A stretch of DNA of 64,000 bases from Ciona intestinalis (Eukaryota; Chordata; Ascidiacea; Phlebobranchia; Cionidae): positions 2,661,589 to 2,725,588 of the forward strand of contig NC_020170.2 of NCBI RefSeq assembly GCF_000224145.3, in the 5' to 3' direction. Below the pieces are notes generated by a model. It saw nothing but the letters and a program-made list of their open reading frames with translations, did no database searches and was not told the origin of the DNA. A program made the position numbers and the translations under genes. Shown piece after piece: positions 35,696 through 45,782 of the stretch (position 1 is the stretch's first letter; each line of letters starts with the position of its first letter).

Positions 35696-36139
35696 ATCTG
35701 GTATCTAACATTGCTTGATATAAGAGAAAAAAAGAGTATATTTTTAGATAGAGATCATGTTATTACCTTTCTTAGGCCTATATACGACGTCTAAGCCGCA
35801 TAGTCGTTTGAACAAAAACATTAAAATGCTCGCAACCAAATCACGCCAATACAAAACAAACCACTAAACTTCTATTTTTCCGTTGCGCTTCTCGAGAAAA
35901 TACCAATATACAACAAGGTAACCTAGATTCAGTAAATGAATTCCTACAAATACAGTCAACCTATACACGGATACCTAAATAAACAATTGCGTAATACTTG
36001 AACTATAAGTGGTGGCGCAATTGAAATACTGTGTTTATACGTATAACTGTGTACTTCCGTACCCGAAGTACTAAACCAGCCCTCAAGAGTAATTGTTCTT
36101 GTATATAATATATAAGACGTAGTTTTGAGAGCCCCTTTA

Positions 36140-36236
36140 TGTTGATAAAATATAACCCAAAAGTAACGGGTTCGAGGCTCGACGCTACCTGGCCGGTGCG
36201 TGTATTATTGGGCAAGATGCAATCTCTGTTCGCGTT
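36140..36236 (+). mobile_element. SINE head with B-box
   Basis: GGGTTCGAGGCTCGACGCTAC followed by attgggcaaga. A preceding gtggcgcaattg at about 36011 may be the A-box side of the same copy, split by about 120 bp. Confidence 0.55.
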
Positions 36237-36370
36237 TACTCATCTTAAGAAGTTTTGTATTGGCTGAGAGAACGAGCATCAGTGTTGTCCTTGTATAAGG
36301 CAAATGGGGTTTCTATGAGTGTTTATAGTGTTTTATTTTCGATGCGCTATATGCTTCATAATGTACAGCA

Positions 36371-36553
36371 TAGAGTAGGATAGGGGAAGATGGGACACCT
36401 TTTCATTCTATTTTCTCGTCCCATTTGGTAGAAAATTTAAGAATTATAAAACCGTATCCTCACGACTCCAATAAACGGTTGTTAATTGTTTAAAACCCTA
36501 CCATGATATAGATATTATGTACTAATGGTGTCCCATCTTACCCCACAGTGCTA
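36371..36553 (-). mobile_element. MITE, subfamily A
   Basis: tagagtaggataggggaaga to ttaccccacagtgctata. Slightly shortened at the paaacaaag block. Ends about 105 bp from the stop of trefoil-like gene 2. Confidence 0.88.
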
Positions 36554-36659
36554 TATAACACGGCGGGTAAACAGGTGTAGCATTTTTAGTAAAGACTACA
36601 GTTTGTTAATGCAGTTGATATACTTTAAAGCGGCCGAAACAACTAACGATCGATGTTGC

Positions 36660-37154
36660 TTATTGTGGTGGCATATTTCCAGGAATAGTCATCGTAAGGG
36701 TGAGCGATCTAGCGTTTTGACCAAAATCAGCAGCAAAGAACTTTCTATCGGCGTCTACCCCAACGAACTTCTTCGACATCGGATGGTAAAGCTCGGTGTC
36801 GCCCGTCCCATATCTTCGTTGGAGTTGGAAAATCCGTTTGTCCGGCATTTGCGGCGTGTCTGTAGTTGGATTGTCGGAATCGTTTGAAACTTCCAAGTCA
36901 CCACATTCGTTGATGGACAGAAAGAGTCCACCGCAGTACGTTTGGAAAATATAGTAGTTGTCATCGCCTTCCGATTGCCAGGCTTTCCAAATTGCTTGAC
37001 TGTTTGCAACAGCGTACACTGAGCTACCATCACACATCATTCGTGGCCATGCATTGAAACCAGGCATATGGGTATCACGAATATCGACCGAAACGGAACT
37101 CATCCACTGTATATAATTGCAGCATGGGTCACTTTTAGATTCAACTTTAGCCAT
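36660..37154 (-). CDS. Beta-trefoil-like family protein 2 (subgroup II), 164 residues
   Basis: Single exon. I chose the ATG at 37154 (MAKVESKSDPCCNY). A splice acceptor ttattttccag ending at 37200 leaves a 45-nt leader before it and argues against the in-frame ATG at 37229. Conserved marks: FNAWPR (33-38), IWKAWQSEGDDNYYIFQTY (55-73), RIFQLQRR (107-114), ELYHPMSKKFVGVD (121-134). No signal peptide or membrane segment; not MGxxxS. A TATATAA-type sequence on the minus strand near 37345 could be its core promoter. Nearest relative is gene 3 at 42663-43121. Confidence 0.82.
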   Translation of the reverse strand: MAKVESKSDPCCNYIQWMSSVSVDIRDTHMPGFNAWPRMMCDGSSVYAVANSQAIWKAWQSEGDDNYYIFQTYCGGLFLSINECGDLEVSNDSDNPTTDTPQMPDKRIFQLQRRYGTGDTELYHPMSKKFVGVDADRKFFAADFGQNARSLTLTMTIPGNMPPQ

Positions 37155-37229
37155 TGCGCTGTTTCTATAACTTAACAAGTATAAGTTTAAAATGATTTCC
37201 TGGAAAATAAATACTTTGTAAATGATCAC

Positions 37230-38511
37230 CCCGCAGCATTTTGGTCGTCAATCACCCCAACCAACAAAATATATTTATTAACCATAGTCAGCGAAGCAGC
37301 AACTGACCGTCTTGCAGTGCAAGTTTTGCATGGTACGGGCGTTTATATAATAGCATCAGCGTTCTTTTCCATTTTCCCAATCCGTGTTAGGAATACGTAA
37401 TGAATTTTACGGGTCTGGACATTTTCCTACTGACAGCACTGCTGTACCAAAAATAGCATATGTGAACCTTTTTCAGTACCAGCGTTTTAACATTTCGTTT
37501 TACTAAATAGATTCTGCCTCGTTTTTCTTTTACACCTAACAAATCTATATGATCTTTGTTTATACATCTTTACATACCCACGAAATACACATTCCCAACT
37601 AAACAAAATAGTAATATTTGTAACCAGCTCGCTTTAATAAGACAATAAACTTGTGCTGAAAAAATGTTAGTTGCCACATATTGAAAATCTCTGTCTTTCC
37701 TAAAGTTTCAGTGTGGGCCAGATTACTTAGAGTACTGTATACGTTATTAAATGAAAGCCTATTTCTATAAAGCAAAAAGGTATGCATTAGACTGCACCAA
37801 AAAATGTTTGGGTTATAAATATTGTCGTTGAACAAAATGTGTATTTTGTGATTATCCTTAAAATTGTACCGCCACTGTTATTATTTTTAGCTTGATTTTT
37901 TAGCTGTATGAGTTTGAATTAAAACAATACAGAATGTATTTTTTCTGTATTTTGTTACAAGTAATGTATTTTGTTAGAAGTAATCGGTTTTAGTTTTTGA
38001 AAACATTTGAAAATTAAACATGTTTGCTTGTACATAACTATGAACATCGCGTTTTTCTCTTTAGCCATTTTTGGCTATTAGCCATTTTTTGGAATGATAC
38101 ACTATTTTTAACTTTTACTCCAGAACTTGTACAGTTGTACACCCAGTCCAGGCAATGCGCTGTGCCTGTAGTTATAAGGATATAAGCATCGGGTGCAACC
38201 AAAACGCAACACACACAATTCAAGTCAACTAATTGTATAATAAAAGGGATATTCATTACGCCTAAATGACATCGTCAGTCTCTTATTCCAATAGAATCGA
38301 AATATGGGTAATCACAATGTAATGAAAATTGTATAGGGGTAATCACAATGTAAAGAAATCGCCCGCAGTAAATATATTGAAGAAGTACATCCTATAATTA
38401 AATGTTATGTTACACCTTGTACGGTGTATACAGTTTAAAAGTTTATTAACAGATTTTTGTACGAACACTTTCCCTTTTCTCGACGTTCATTGGTATGTGC
38501 CTCGCTAAAGT
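37230..38511. other. Gene-free spacer upstream of trefoil-like gene 2
   Basis: Small local direct repeats: gtattttgtta-agaagtaat type near 37935-37990 and gggtaatcacaatgtaa twice at about 38308 and 38338. Nothing else recognised. Confidence 0.45.
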
Positions 38512-38514
38512 ATT

Positions 38515-38811
38515 GTTAATTACGTCATAAGCGTTGTTTCCACCAGAACTGGAATGTTCGGCAGCTTTTTTTATGAGCGAAAAATTCCCTACTTACTTTA
38601 TTAGTGTTAAACTATGTCAGCAAAAGAAGGCAGTAACCTTTTTCTTACTGCTGGTTAAAAATATCTCTATAAATACAATTCTGTTCCATATGGCGCGATT
38701 GCAATTGTATTTGCTGCGGCATATATATGTTTATATACAAAACCAGAAGTTCATGCTGTTATATTCTTATAATGATTTTACCTTAGTTATGATAAATTAC
38801 ATAAATATCAT
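38515..38811 (+). repeat. Duplicated TATA-bearing noncoding unit, copy 1
   Basis: ccagaactggaatgtt, gcagctttttttatgagcga and cctttttcttactgctggtt precede tctctataaatacaatt. The following acatgctgttatatt-like block continues into a MITE. The same order recurs at 39018-39245 and 40680-41063. Confidence 0.8.
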
Positions 38812-39005
38812 ATAGTGTTTTGGGGTAAGATGGATCAGCTTTCCATTCCATTTTCTCGTCCAGTTTGGTGGTATACAAAGAATATTCAAAGATTTCTTAA
38901 CCGTATCCTAATAAGTCCCATATTAGAAACCGTATCTCAACAACTCCCATATATTTTGTTTAAAACACGACCAAGATAACTGGATATTAATTATATGCTA
39001 ACAGT
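38812..39005 (-). mobile_element. MITE, subfamily A, diverged, right end lost
   Basis: Left end tagtgttttggggtaagatg. The central part is partly duplicated (accgtatcctaataagtccc and accgtatctcaacaactccc). The left junction is shared with the copy at 40979, showing the insertion preceded the local duplication. Confidence 0.75.
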
Positions 39006-39017
39006 GTATTATTTACG

Positions 39018-39245
39018 TGTGTTGATTACGCCATAAGTTCTGTTTTTACTAGAACTGGAATGTTTGGCAGCTTTTTTTATGAGCGAAAAATTCCCTACTT
39101 ACTTTATTTGTATTCGCGGAAGTACCCTAATTAAACTATGTATCCAAAAGAAGGCAGTTACCTTTTTCTTACTACTGTCAAGTTAAAAATATCTCGTATA
39201 AATACAATTGAGTTCCGTGATGCAACTGCAAATGTATTTGTTAGC
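39018..39245 (+). repeat. Duplicated TATA-bearing noncoding unit, copy 2
   Basis: Same blocks as copy 1, including ggcagctttttttatgagcg and atctcgtataaatacaatt, with a 20-bp insertion (cgcggaagtaccctaatt). Confidence 0.8.
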
Positions 39246-39262
39246 ATAAAAGCAATTACATA

Positions 39263-39455
39263 CAGTAGGGTGGGGGAAGATGGGACACCTTTTGCACATA
39301 ATATCTAAATGTCTTGATCGTGTTTTAAAGAATTAACAACGGTCTAGGGGAGTCGTGAGGATACGCCTTTATAATTCTTTGCATTTTCTTTGTTTACTAC
39401 CATATTGGGCGAGAAAATAGAATGAAAAGGTGTCCCACCTTCCCCAACCTACTAT
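39263..39455 (+). mobile_element. MITE, subfamily A, near-consensus
   Basis: TA-cagtagggtgggggaagatg to cttccccaacctacta-TA. Among the best preserved. Confidence 0.93.
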
Positions 39456-39519
39456 ATATTTTGTTATAAACCTAGAATTGGGAAATTTAAGATTGACATT
39501 TTCACATCTCTGTATAAAA

Positions 39520-39691
39520 CAATAGGGTGGGGGGAGATGGGACACGTTTTTATTCTAATTTCTCGTCCCATTTGGTAATAAACAAAGACCGTATCTTCAC
39601 GACTTCTATGGACCGTTGTTAATTGTTTAAACACGATCAGGTTATTTGGATATTATGTTCTAAAGGTGTCCCATCTTCCCCAACCTACTAT
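39520..39691 (-). mobile_element. MITE, subfamily A, short central deletion
   Basis: atagggtggggggagatggg to ttccccaacctactata. The ttcaaagaattataaa part is missing. Confidence 0.9.
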
Positions 39692-40263
39692 ATTACACTA
39701 CTCTATTTTTAGTTTCTTCTCTGTTTTAGCTCTGTGAGACGATTTACTACGGCCCAATTAGTTTGTATTTTGTTTTATTGTCGTTTAGGGGTTCGGGTTG
39801 TTGTATCGGCAAAGCATAGTTTAATTTAAAAACTATGCAGTTGTCACTAAACAGACTTTTAAATAAGAATGCAAACATTAATTAACAAAGTTTTTTAACC
39901 TGTCGTAATCAACACAGAATAGTTGTTTTTTTTACATGATTTTGCAATAAAATATCAATGAATTTTAACACCATGTTTAAATTTGTAATTTAAGTTTACT
40001 CATACCGTACATACAACTAACGTACTTTTATCGGTCCAATGCACGTTCTGCGCATTACGTCATTCAGATTGTGCGTCTGAAAAGCTTGTAGGGAAATCCC
40101 GCAAAAATGCCTCTCTATAATAGTTTTACATTGTACCAGCTCTTAGAATTCAAGTTTTTCCAATCTAATAATACGAAGTTCATAATTACGTCATTTAATA
40201 ATGTTGTGCAAATTATAAAGTACAACATGAGGTTTCAAATTTTGTCTGAACGCCTTTATTTAT

Positions 40264-40455
40264 ACTACCATGGGGGAAGATGGAACACCTTTAGCACATA
40301 ATATCCAACTATCTTAATCGTGTTTTAAACAACTGACAACGTTCTTTGGACGTCGTCAGGTTACGGTTTTATAATTCTTTGAATTTCCTTTATTTACTTC
40401 CAAGTGGGACGAAAAATTAGAATAAAAGGTGTCCCATCTTCTCCCACCCTACTAT
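40264..40455 (+). mobile_element. MITE, subfamily A
   Basis: ccatgggggaagatggaaca to cttctcccaccctactata. Left terminus shortened. Confidence 0.9.
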
Positions 40456-40679
40456 ATATTAATTTACTTACCGATTTAGCAAATATTGTCAATTGCAGTC
40501 AATTTAGATAACTATATGTGCATCAAAGAATACAATTAAACAATACATATACATTGCTAAACATCACATTTGCAAATATTTTTCAAATCAACTATACATG
40601 TTCAAATTTTGCAAGCTTTAGCAGCGTGAACATTTTTGCTAGTTTTGAAAATTTCAAACTTAACTTCAAGCTGCAAAAA

Positions 40680-40978
40680 GTCCCAGTGTGTTTATTGTAT
40701 GTACGCCAAAGAATTTGGAGTAACAAAACAATACCTATTTCCTTTTTCTTAAACTCGTCTGGGTAAAAATATCTCGTATAAATACTGCCCGTTTACAGTT
40801 ACGTAACTTTATTTGCCATGTACAAAATACATTTAAACGTTTTAACACAATTGCATGTGTAACCTGTGTTCGGGAATCCACTCTATAGTCTATACGAAAC
40901 CAAAAGTACATGCTGTTATATTATTACAATGATTTTAACTTATCAAATGTTAGTTATGATAATTTTTAAAAATATCAT
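40680..40978 (+). repeat. Duplicated TATA-bearing noncoding unit, copy 3
   Basis: cctttttcttaaactcgtct then aaatatctcgtataaatact, followed by agtacatgctgttatatta and a MITE, in the same order as copy 1. The upstream ccagaactgg part is absent. Confidence 0.75.
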
Positions 40979-41063
40979 ATAGTATGTTGGGGTAAGATGG
41001 GACAGCTTTTCATTCTATTTTCTCGTCCTATTTGGTGGTAAACAAAGGATATTTAAAGAATTG
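40979..41063 (-). mobile_element. MITE, subfamily A, left half only
   Basis: tagtatgttggggtaagatg through ggtggtaaacaaaggat, then abrupt loss. Confidence 0.8.
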
Positions 41064-41155
41064 GTTTATTTCTCGTCCCCTAATTAATACTCCATTTATA
41101 AAACCTCTGGAAATAAAACCTGGTAATCGTAATTGTAACACTATATTATATAGTA

Positions 41156-41398
41156 TAGTAGGGTGGGAGAAGATGGGACACCTTTGTATTCTATTTTCTC
41201 GTCCCATATAACAGTAACCGAAGAACAGTCAAAGAATTGTAAAAACGTATATCCTCACGACTCCCATAAAACGTCGTTGGTTGTTTAAAACACGATCAGG
41301 ATATTTGGATATTAATTATTTACTAAAAGTGATTATATGCTATTTAAAGGTGTAATATTTATGTGCTAAAAGTGATCTATCTCACAACACAGTACTGT
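41156..41398 (-). mobile_element. MITE, subfamily A, with internal partial duplication
   Basis: atagtagggtgggagaagat on the left. The tatttactaaaagtgat / tatgtgctaaaagtgat segment near the right end occurs twice. Total length about 240 bp. Confidence 0.8.
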
Positions 41399-41559
41399 AT
41401 ATAAAAATTGCATCAGTATAAAACGCGAACAATGTGGATTTTAATAACATTTAAAATTGAATAAGTTCTTATGTCAAAACTGCCAGCTATATACATACAG
41501 CCTCAATACACATCTAACTAAAGAAAAACCCAACGTTGGCCATACTTTTAAACATATAT

Positions 41560-41709
41560 CCCATGTTTTCTAAACATGTTTCTAACAATTAGCAACGCCA
41601 TTTTGTAGTCGTGAAGCTGCGGTTATATAATTATTTCAATATTCTTTGTTTGCTGCCAAATACGGTGATAAAAGAAAATGAAAACTTGTACCATCTTACC
41701 CTGGCCTAT
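41560..41709 (+). mobile_element. MITE, subfamily B, left end decayed
   Basis: cgaagctgcggttatataat-like interior and cttgtaccatcttaccctgg end. Confidence 0.65.
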
Positions 41710-41716
41710 AGAATAT

Positions 41717-41893
41717 AAAGGGGTCTTTAGACGGGACACCTTTAGAACAGAATTGTCAAATATCCTAATCGTGTTTTAAACAATTAACAACAGTCTATGA
41801 AAGTCGCGAGGATACGGTTTTGTGTTCTTTGTTTACTACTAAAAAGGACGAGAAAACAGAATGAAATGTGTCCCATCTTCCCCCGCCCTATAC
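41717..41893 (+). mobile_element. MITE, subfamily A, centre shortened
   Basis: aaaggggtctttagacggga to cttcccccgccctata. Confidence 0.85.
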
Positions 41894-41994
41894 TTTATAT
41901 TTGCAAAGATAACTTGTTTCGTAACTTGATAGTAGGCTGGTTTTACTTTAGTTTAATAAAATTGCCCTATAAATGTATTCGTTGCTTTTACATG

Positions 41995-42366
41995 ACTGCA
42001 TTGTTCCAGTGCCACGTTGCACATTTTGCCATATTATCTTATTCTTTCGTTTCCATTTTATGAACTAATGTATAGTGGGGTAGGGGAAGATGGAACACCT
42101 GTTCATTCTATTTTCTCGTCCAATTTGGTGGTAAACAAAACGTTTTTAAAGAATTATAAAACCGTACCCTCAAGAATCCCACAGACCGTTGTTTATTGTT
42201 TAAAACACGATTAGGATATTTGGATATTATGTGCCAAAGGTGTCCCATCTTCCCCCAATACACTATATTTACTGGAATATAGTACTTTAGAAAAAGACGT
42301 GTTCTTGTGCCACATTGCACATTTACACCTATTATCTTAATCTTTCTTTTGCATTTTATGAACTAT
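41995..42366 (+). repeat. Direct repeat (~70 bp) on both sides of a MITE
   Basis: 41995-42066 and 42299-42366 share tgccac-ttgcacatttt, tattatctta-tctttc and cattttatgaacta. They bracket the MITE at 42071-42268 and are far longer than a target duplication. Confidence 0.75.
42071..42268 (-). mobile_element. MITE, subfamily A
   Basis: tatagtggggtaggggaaga to tcttcccccaatacactata, full length. Confidence 0.9.
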
Positions 42367-42662
42367 AGTGTAAACAGCATGAAAGGTAAGATGTCCTCAC
42401 CTTCTACTGTATATCAAAATACTAGGATGTGTGTGTAGTTCGCTTTTTCTTAAAACACCCTCAATTTCCAACACAGAGTGATTTGAATTAGTAATGTTTT
42501 ATTTTTTCACCGAAAGCGGCATTGGTTATAAAGAATTAGCAGTTGGGCACACGCAGATTATAAAAGCTTGGTTGTTAGTATAGAATACATGGTTTGTTGT
42601 TGCCGTTTATTTTCTTGCGAAAATGCTGAGTTAAGTGTACATGGGCAAACAAAACACAACTC

Positions 42663-43121
42663 TTAAGCTTGATTCGCGAAATGCTGAACCGAAAATGAAG
42701 TAGCATTTGATTGCTCGTTAACAGCCGTTAACTTTCCTTCATTGTCGACTCCGATAAACTTGGCCGATTGCGGATGAAACAGCAAGCTGTCATTTGTGCC
42801 CCGTCTTAGTTGAAGTTGGAAAATCCTCGGGTCTGGCTTCTGGGGCGAACTTCCGGATGGAATTTCACCCTCACTTGTAACTTGGACTTCTCCGCCGTAG
42901 TTAAGTAGCATGTACAGGTTGGATACGTAAGTTTGGAAAATGTAGTATTGGTCAGAGCCCTTGGACTGCCACGCTTGCCAAACTGCGTTGCTGTTAGATG
43001 CTGCATAGACTGGGCTTGCTTCAAAGAAGACACGCGGGCCAGCATTCGCATTGTGTTGGTATGTATCACGTAAGTTCACTGGACCGATGCTTTGCCACTC
43101 TAGAATTTTTGCAGAAGTCAT
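42663..43121 (-). CDS. Beta-trefoil-like family protein 3 (subgroup II), 152 residues
   Basis: Single exon. Start placed at the ATG at 43121 (MTSAKILEWQSIG). An acceptor ttactttccag ending at 43170 gives a 48-nt leader, matching gene 2. Marks: VWQAWQSKGSDQYYIFQTY (47-65), RIFQLQLRRG (99-108), LLFHPQSAKFIGVD (113-126), NATSFSV near the end. The otherwise conserved AWPK is replaced by AGPR (27-30), the only such member here. No signal peptide in this start choice. Same strand and about 5.5 kb from gene 2; the two are probably a tandem duplicate pair. Confidence 0.82.
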   Translation of the reverse strand: MTSAKILEWQSIGPVNLRDTYQHNANAGPRVFFEASPVYAASNSNAVWQAWQSKGSDQYYIFQTYVSNLYMLLNYGGEVQVTSEGEIPSGSSPQKPDPRIFQLQLRRGTNDSLLFHPQSAKFIGVDNEGKLTAVNEQSNATSFSVQHFANQA

Positions 43122-43822
43122 TTCGTCGTTACAATCAAGCTTACAAGTTCCGCGTAAAAAGATTTTGCTCTGGAAAGTAAGATTACATATTAATATCACC
43201 ACTACCAAACGATCGTCCTATGTATCTACAGACAATCCACCACGAACACACGAGTCTATTTCGATTAACAGTACATGCAGTTTCTCTAACATATTTATGT
43301 CTAAACATAATGAACAGTATTTTCAGTTCCCTTTTCCAGGTCTCCCAAGCCTACACTATACAACCTGTTAATCCAGTGCGTGTTAAATAAGCGTCGTATT
43401 TTTTCACCTGCCTCATGCAGCGTCATCGCTTTTTGGTATTTGTCTCTTCATTCTTACCCTTTTTTATTTCCAAAAATTTTCTGAACTTTGAGGAATTAAA
43501 AATCCCCAGAAAACCCTGCGAGAAAGGGGCTGCATATTTCTGCAAAATAACAACTCACCCTTTTTCTCACTGATATCCAAAAATACCGCCTATATAAACG
43601 AAGAGAACACGCAATGGCGAAATCGACTTTGTTAGCAGCTCACGCCCCTTAGACCCTTAATACAAGCAGCACACGAACTTGATTAAAAATGGCTGCGGTG
43701 CGGTAAATTAAAAAAATGTAAAAATATTTTATAGTGTAGTTTTTAATGGACCTTGTAATAAAGCAATTTGTTTGGCTCCAATTGTCGCATTAACGTATGA
43801 ACTCGTATACCTTCCTTTGTAA

Positions 43823-44021
43823 TATAGTAGGGTGGGGAAGACATGGGATACCTTTAACGCGTAATGTCCAAATATCCTGATCGTGTTTTAAACAATTAAC
43901 AGCGGTATATATGGGAGTCGTGAGCATACGGTTTAATAATTCTTTGAATGTTCTTTGTTTACTACCAAATAGGACGAAAAAAATAGTATGGAAAAGAGTC
44001 CCATTTTCCCCCACCCTAATA
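43823..44021 (+). mobile_element. MITE, subfamily A, full length
   Basis: tatagtagggtggggaagac to ttttcccccaccctaatata. Confidence 0.92.
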
Positions 44022-44192
44022 TATATAAAGATATTTTATATTTTTTCCGGTGCAGGAGAGGAATTAGATTTTTACCTTCTACAAAATAGATAATTATTTT
44101 AGACAGTTCATTAAATAATTCTGATGAATATGAAATATTTCTGTAACGGTCGATATAGAGTATAGAGGGACCGTTATTTTCCAAACTTATAT

Positions 44193-44352
44193 ATAGCACC
44201 CGTTAGTACTCAAATGCTATATTTTCTAATCTTGTTTTTAACAATAAACTAGTGGCGAGACTACGGTTACATAACTCTGAAATGTCTTTTTTACTAACAA
44301 ATGGGACAAATAAGAGAATGAAAGTGTGTCCCATTTAACCCCACCCTACTGT
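44193..44352 (+). mobile_element. MITE, subfamily B, left end missing
   Basis: tagcacccgttagtactcaa, gagactacggttacataact and tttaaccccaccctactgta. Confidence 0.75.
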
Positions 44353-44773
44353 ATGTTAGTATATACATAGGCTTCTATAAGAACAAAATGGCATTAACGA
44401 ACATTATACTTTTAATGCAATGAATTTCAGTTATCTTCAATATTTTTATAACATTAGACTTATACCATAACTATTACTTAATTATTTTGGTCACTACATT
44501 CTCTGCACGCGTTTCCACGCACCGACTTTTTCTTACTTTGATGCGCTTGGTTAATTGGTTGCGCTTTTCATTATCCCCGCGACAAGCTGTCGGCGTTAAC
44601 AGCGGGAGAGTTCGCTTTAATGAAAGACACAAGACGTAGTTTCTTTCTACGTGTGAACTGCTGTTTCAGGCGTTTTACTCTGTGCATAGTAAATGTATCA
44701 CGCGCTTGTTAACGTTATAGCATTTTAACTCATGGAAACAACTGTAACTGTAGCAATCAGATGGCTAATAGTT

Positions 44774-44963
44774 ATATAGTAAGACAGGGGAAGATGGTAC
44801 ACCTTTTTAGTTTATTTTTTGCTCTTAGTTGTTAGTCAACAAAGAACATTCAAAGAATTATAAAACCATACCCTCACGTAGGCAGTTGTTAATTGTTTAA
44901 AACACGATCCGAATATTTAGAGATTAAGTGCTAAAGGTGTCCCGTCTTTCCCCACCCTACTAT
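44774..44963 (-). mobile_element. MITE, subfamily A
   Basis: tatagtaagacaggggaaga to gtctttccccaccctactat. Confidence 0.9.
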
Positions 44964-45497
44964 ATGTTGCATGGAACTGCACCTTACTAAAATATAACCT
45001 GACATGCTTCAACACTGGCTTAAATGGACATCCTACACATGGCTTAAATGGACATAGCCTATACATGCAACAAAATGTAAAGGTATTTCTGTTTATTATT
45101 CTTTATTGCATTCTCGTTATGTTGTATGCGCGCACCATGTATTGATCTCAAAGGCAATATATATTCAGTACAAGTTTTAGGGTAGTAGTAGTATTAATGC
45201 AGGCCACCATTTCTAATAATAACACTATGATCAAATACAACAGTAAAACATGAAACAGAGAAATATGGCTTTGTTACATAGTTTAAAATCAGAGTCAGTA
45301 TATATATGTTTATATACGGACTCTGCTTAGCACAAAATATTTGCGAATGTAAACCAGAGAAGGTTTATTTTGAATTAAAAATCGTGCATTTTTTAACCCA
45401 TTAACGCTTAGCTGATTTTGATTCACTTTCTTGCCTAATATTAACGCATAATTGTTAAAAAATGTTTCGATGTAAAGGGACCTATATTATTCTATTT
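44964..45497. other. Spacer downstream of UDP-galactopyranose mutase
   Basis: Only a short tandem pair of acatggcttaaatggacat type at about 45017-45062 is notable. Confidence 0.45.
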
Positions 45498-45752
45498 ATA
45501 GTAGGGTGGGGTAAGACGGGACACAATTAGCACATAATATCCAAATATGCTGATCGTGTTTTAAACGATTAACCACGATCTATGGCAGTTATGAGGATAC
45601 AGTTTTAGAATTCTTTGAATGTTCTTTGTTTACTACCAAAAGAGACGGAAAAATAGAACGAAAAGGTGTTCCTTCTTCCCCACCCTACTATACCAAACAG
45701 GACAATAAAATAGAATGAAAAGGTGTCCAATCTCCCCCACCCTACTATATAT
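45498..45752 (+). mobile_element. MITE, subfamily A, with duplicated right end
   Basis: Full copy 45498-45692 (tagtagggtggggtaagacg to ccccaccctactata), followed by a second right end at about 45693-45752 (caataaaatagaatgaaaag, cccccaccctactata). Ends 31 bp from the mutase stop codon. Confidence 0.88.
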
Positions 45753-45782
45753 GGTTTCACGTTTATGAGTTGCACAGTAGCT

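Noticed and set aside
37077-37229. N-terminal extension of trefoil gene 2 from the ATG at 37229 (hydrophobic, signal-like)
   Set aside because: It crosses a good splice acceptor at 37200, and its hydrophobic stretch has no counterpart in paralogues. The same reasoning rejects the extension of gene 3 to 43208.
38038-38256. Cys-rich 72-residue minus-strand frame
   Set aside because: Scattered Cys without a recognisable spacing. No promoter, signal peptide or homologue in the window.
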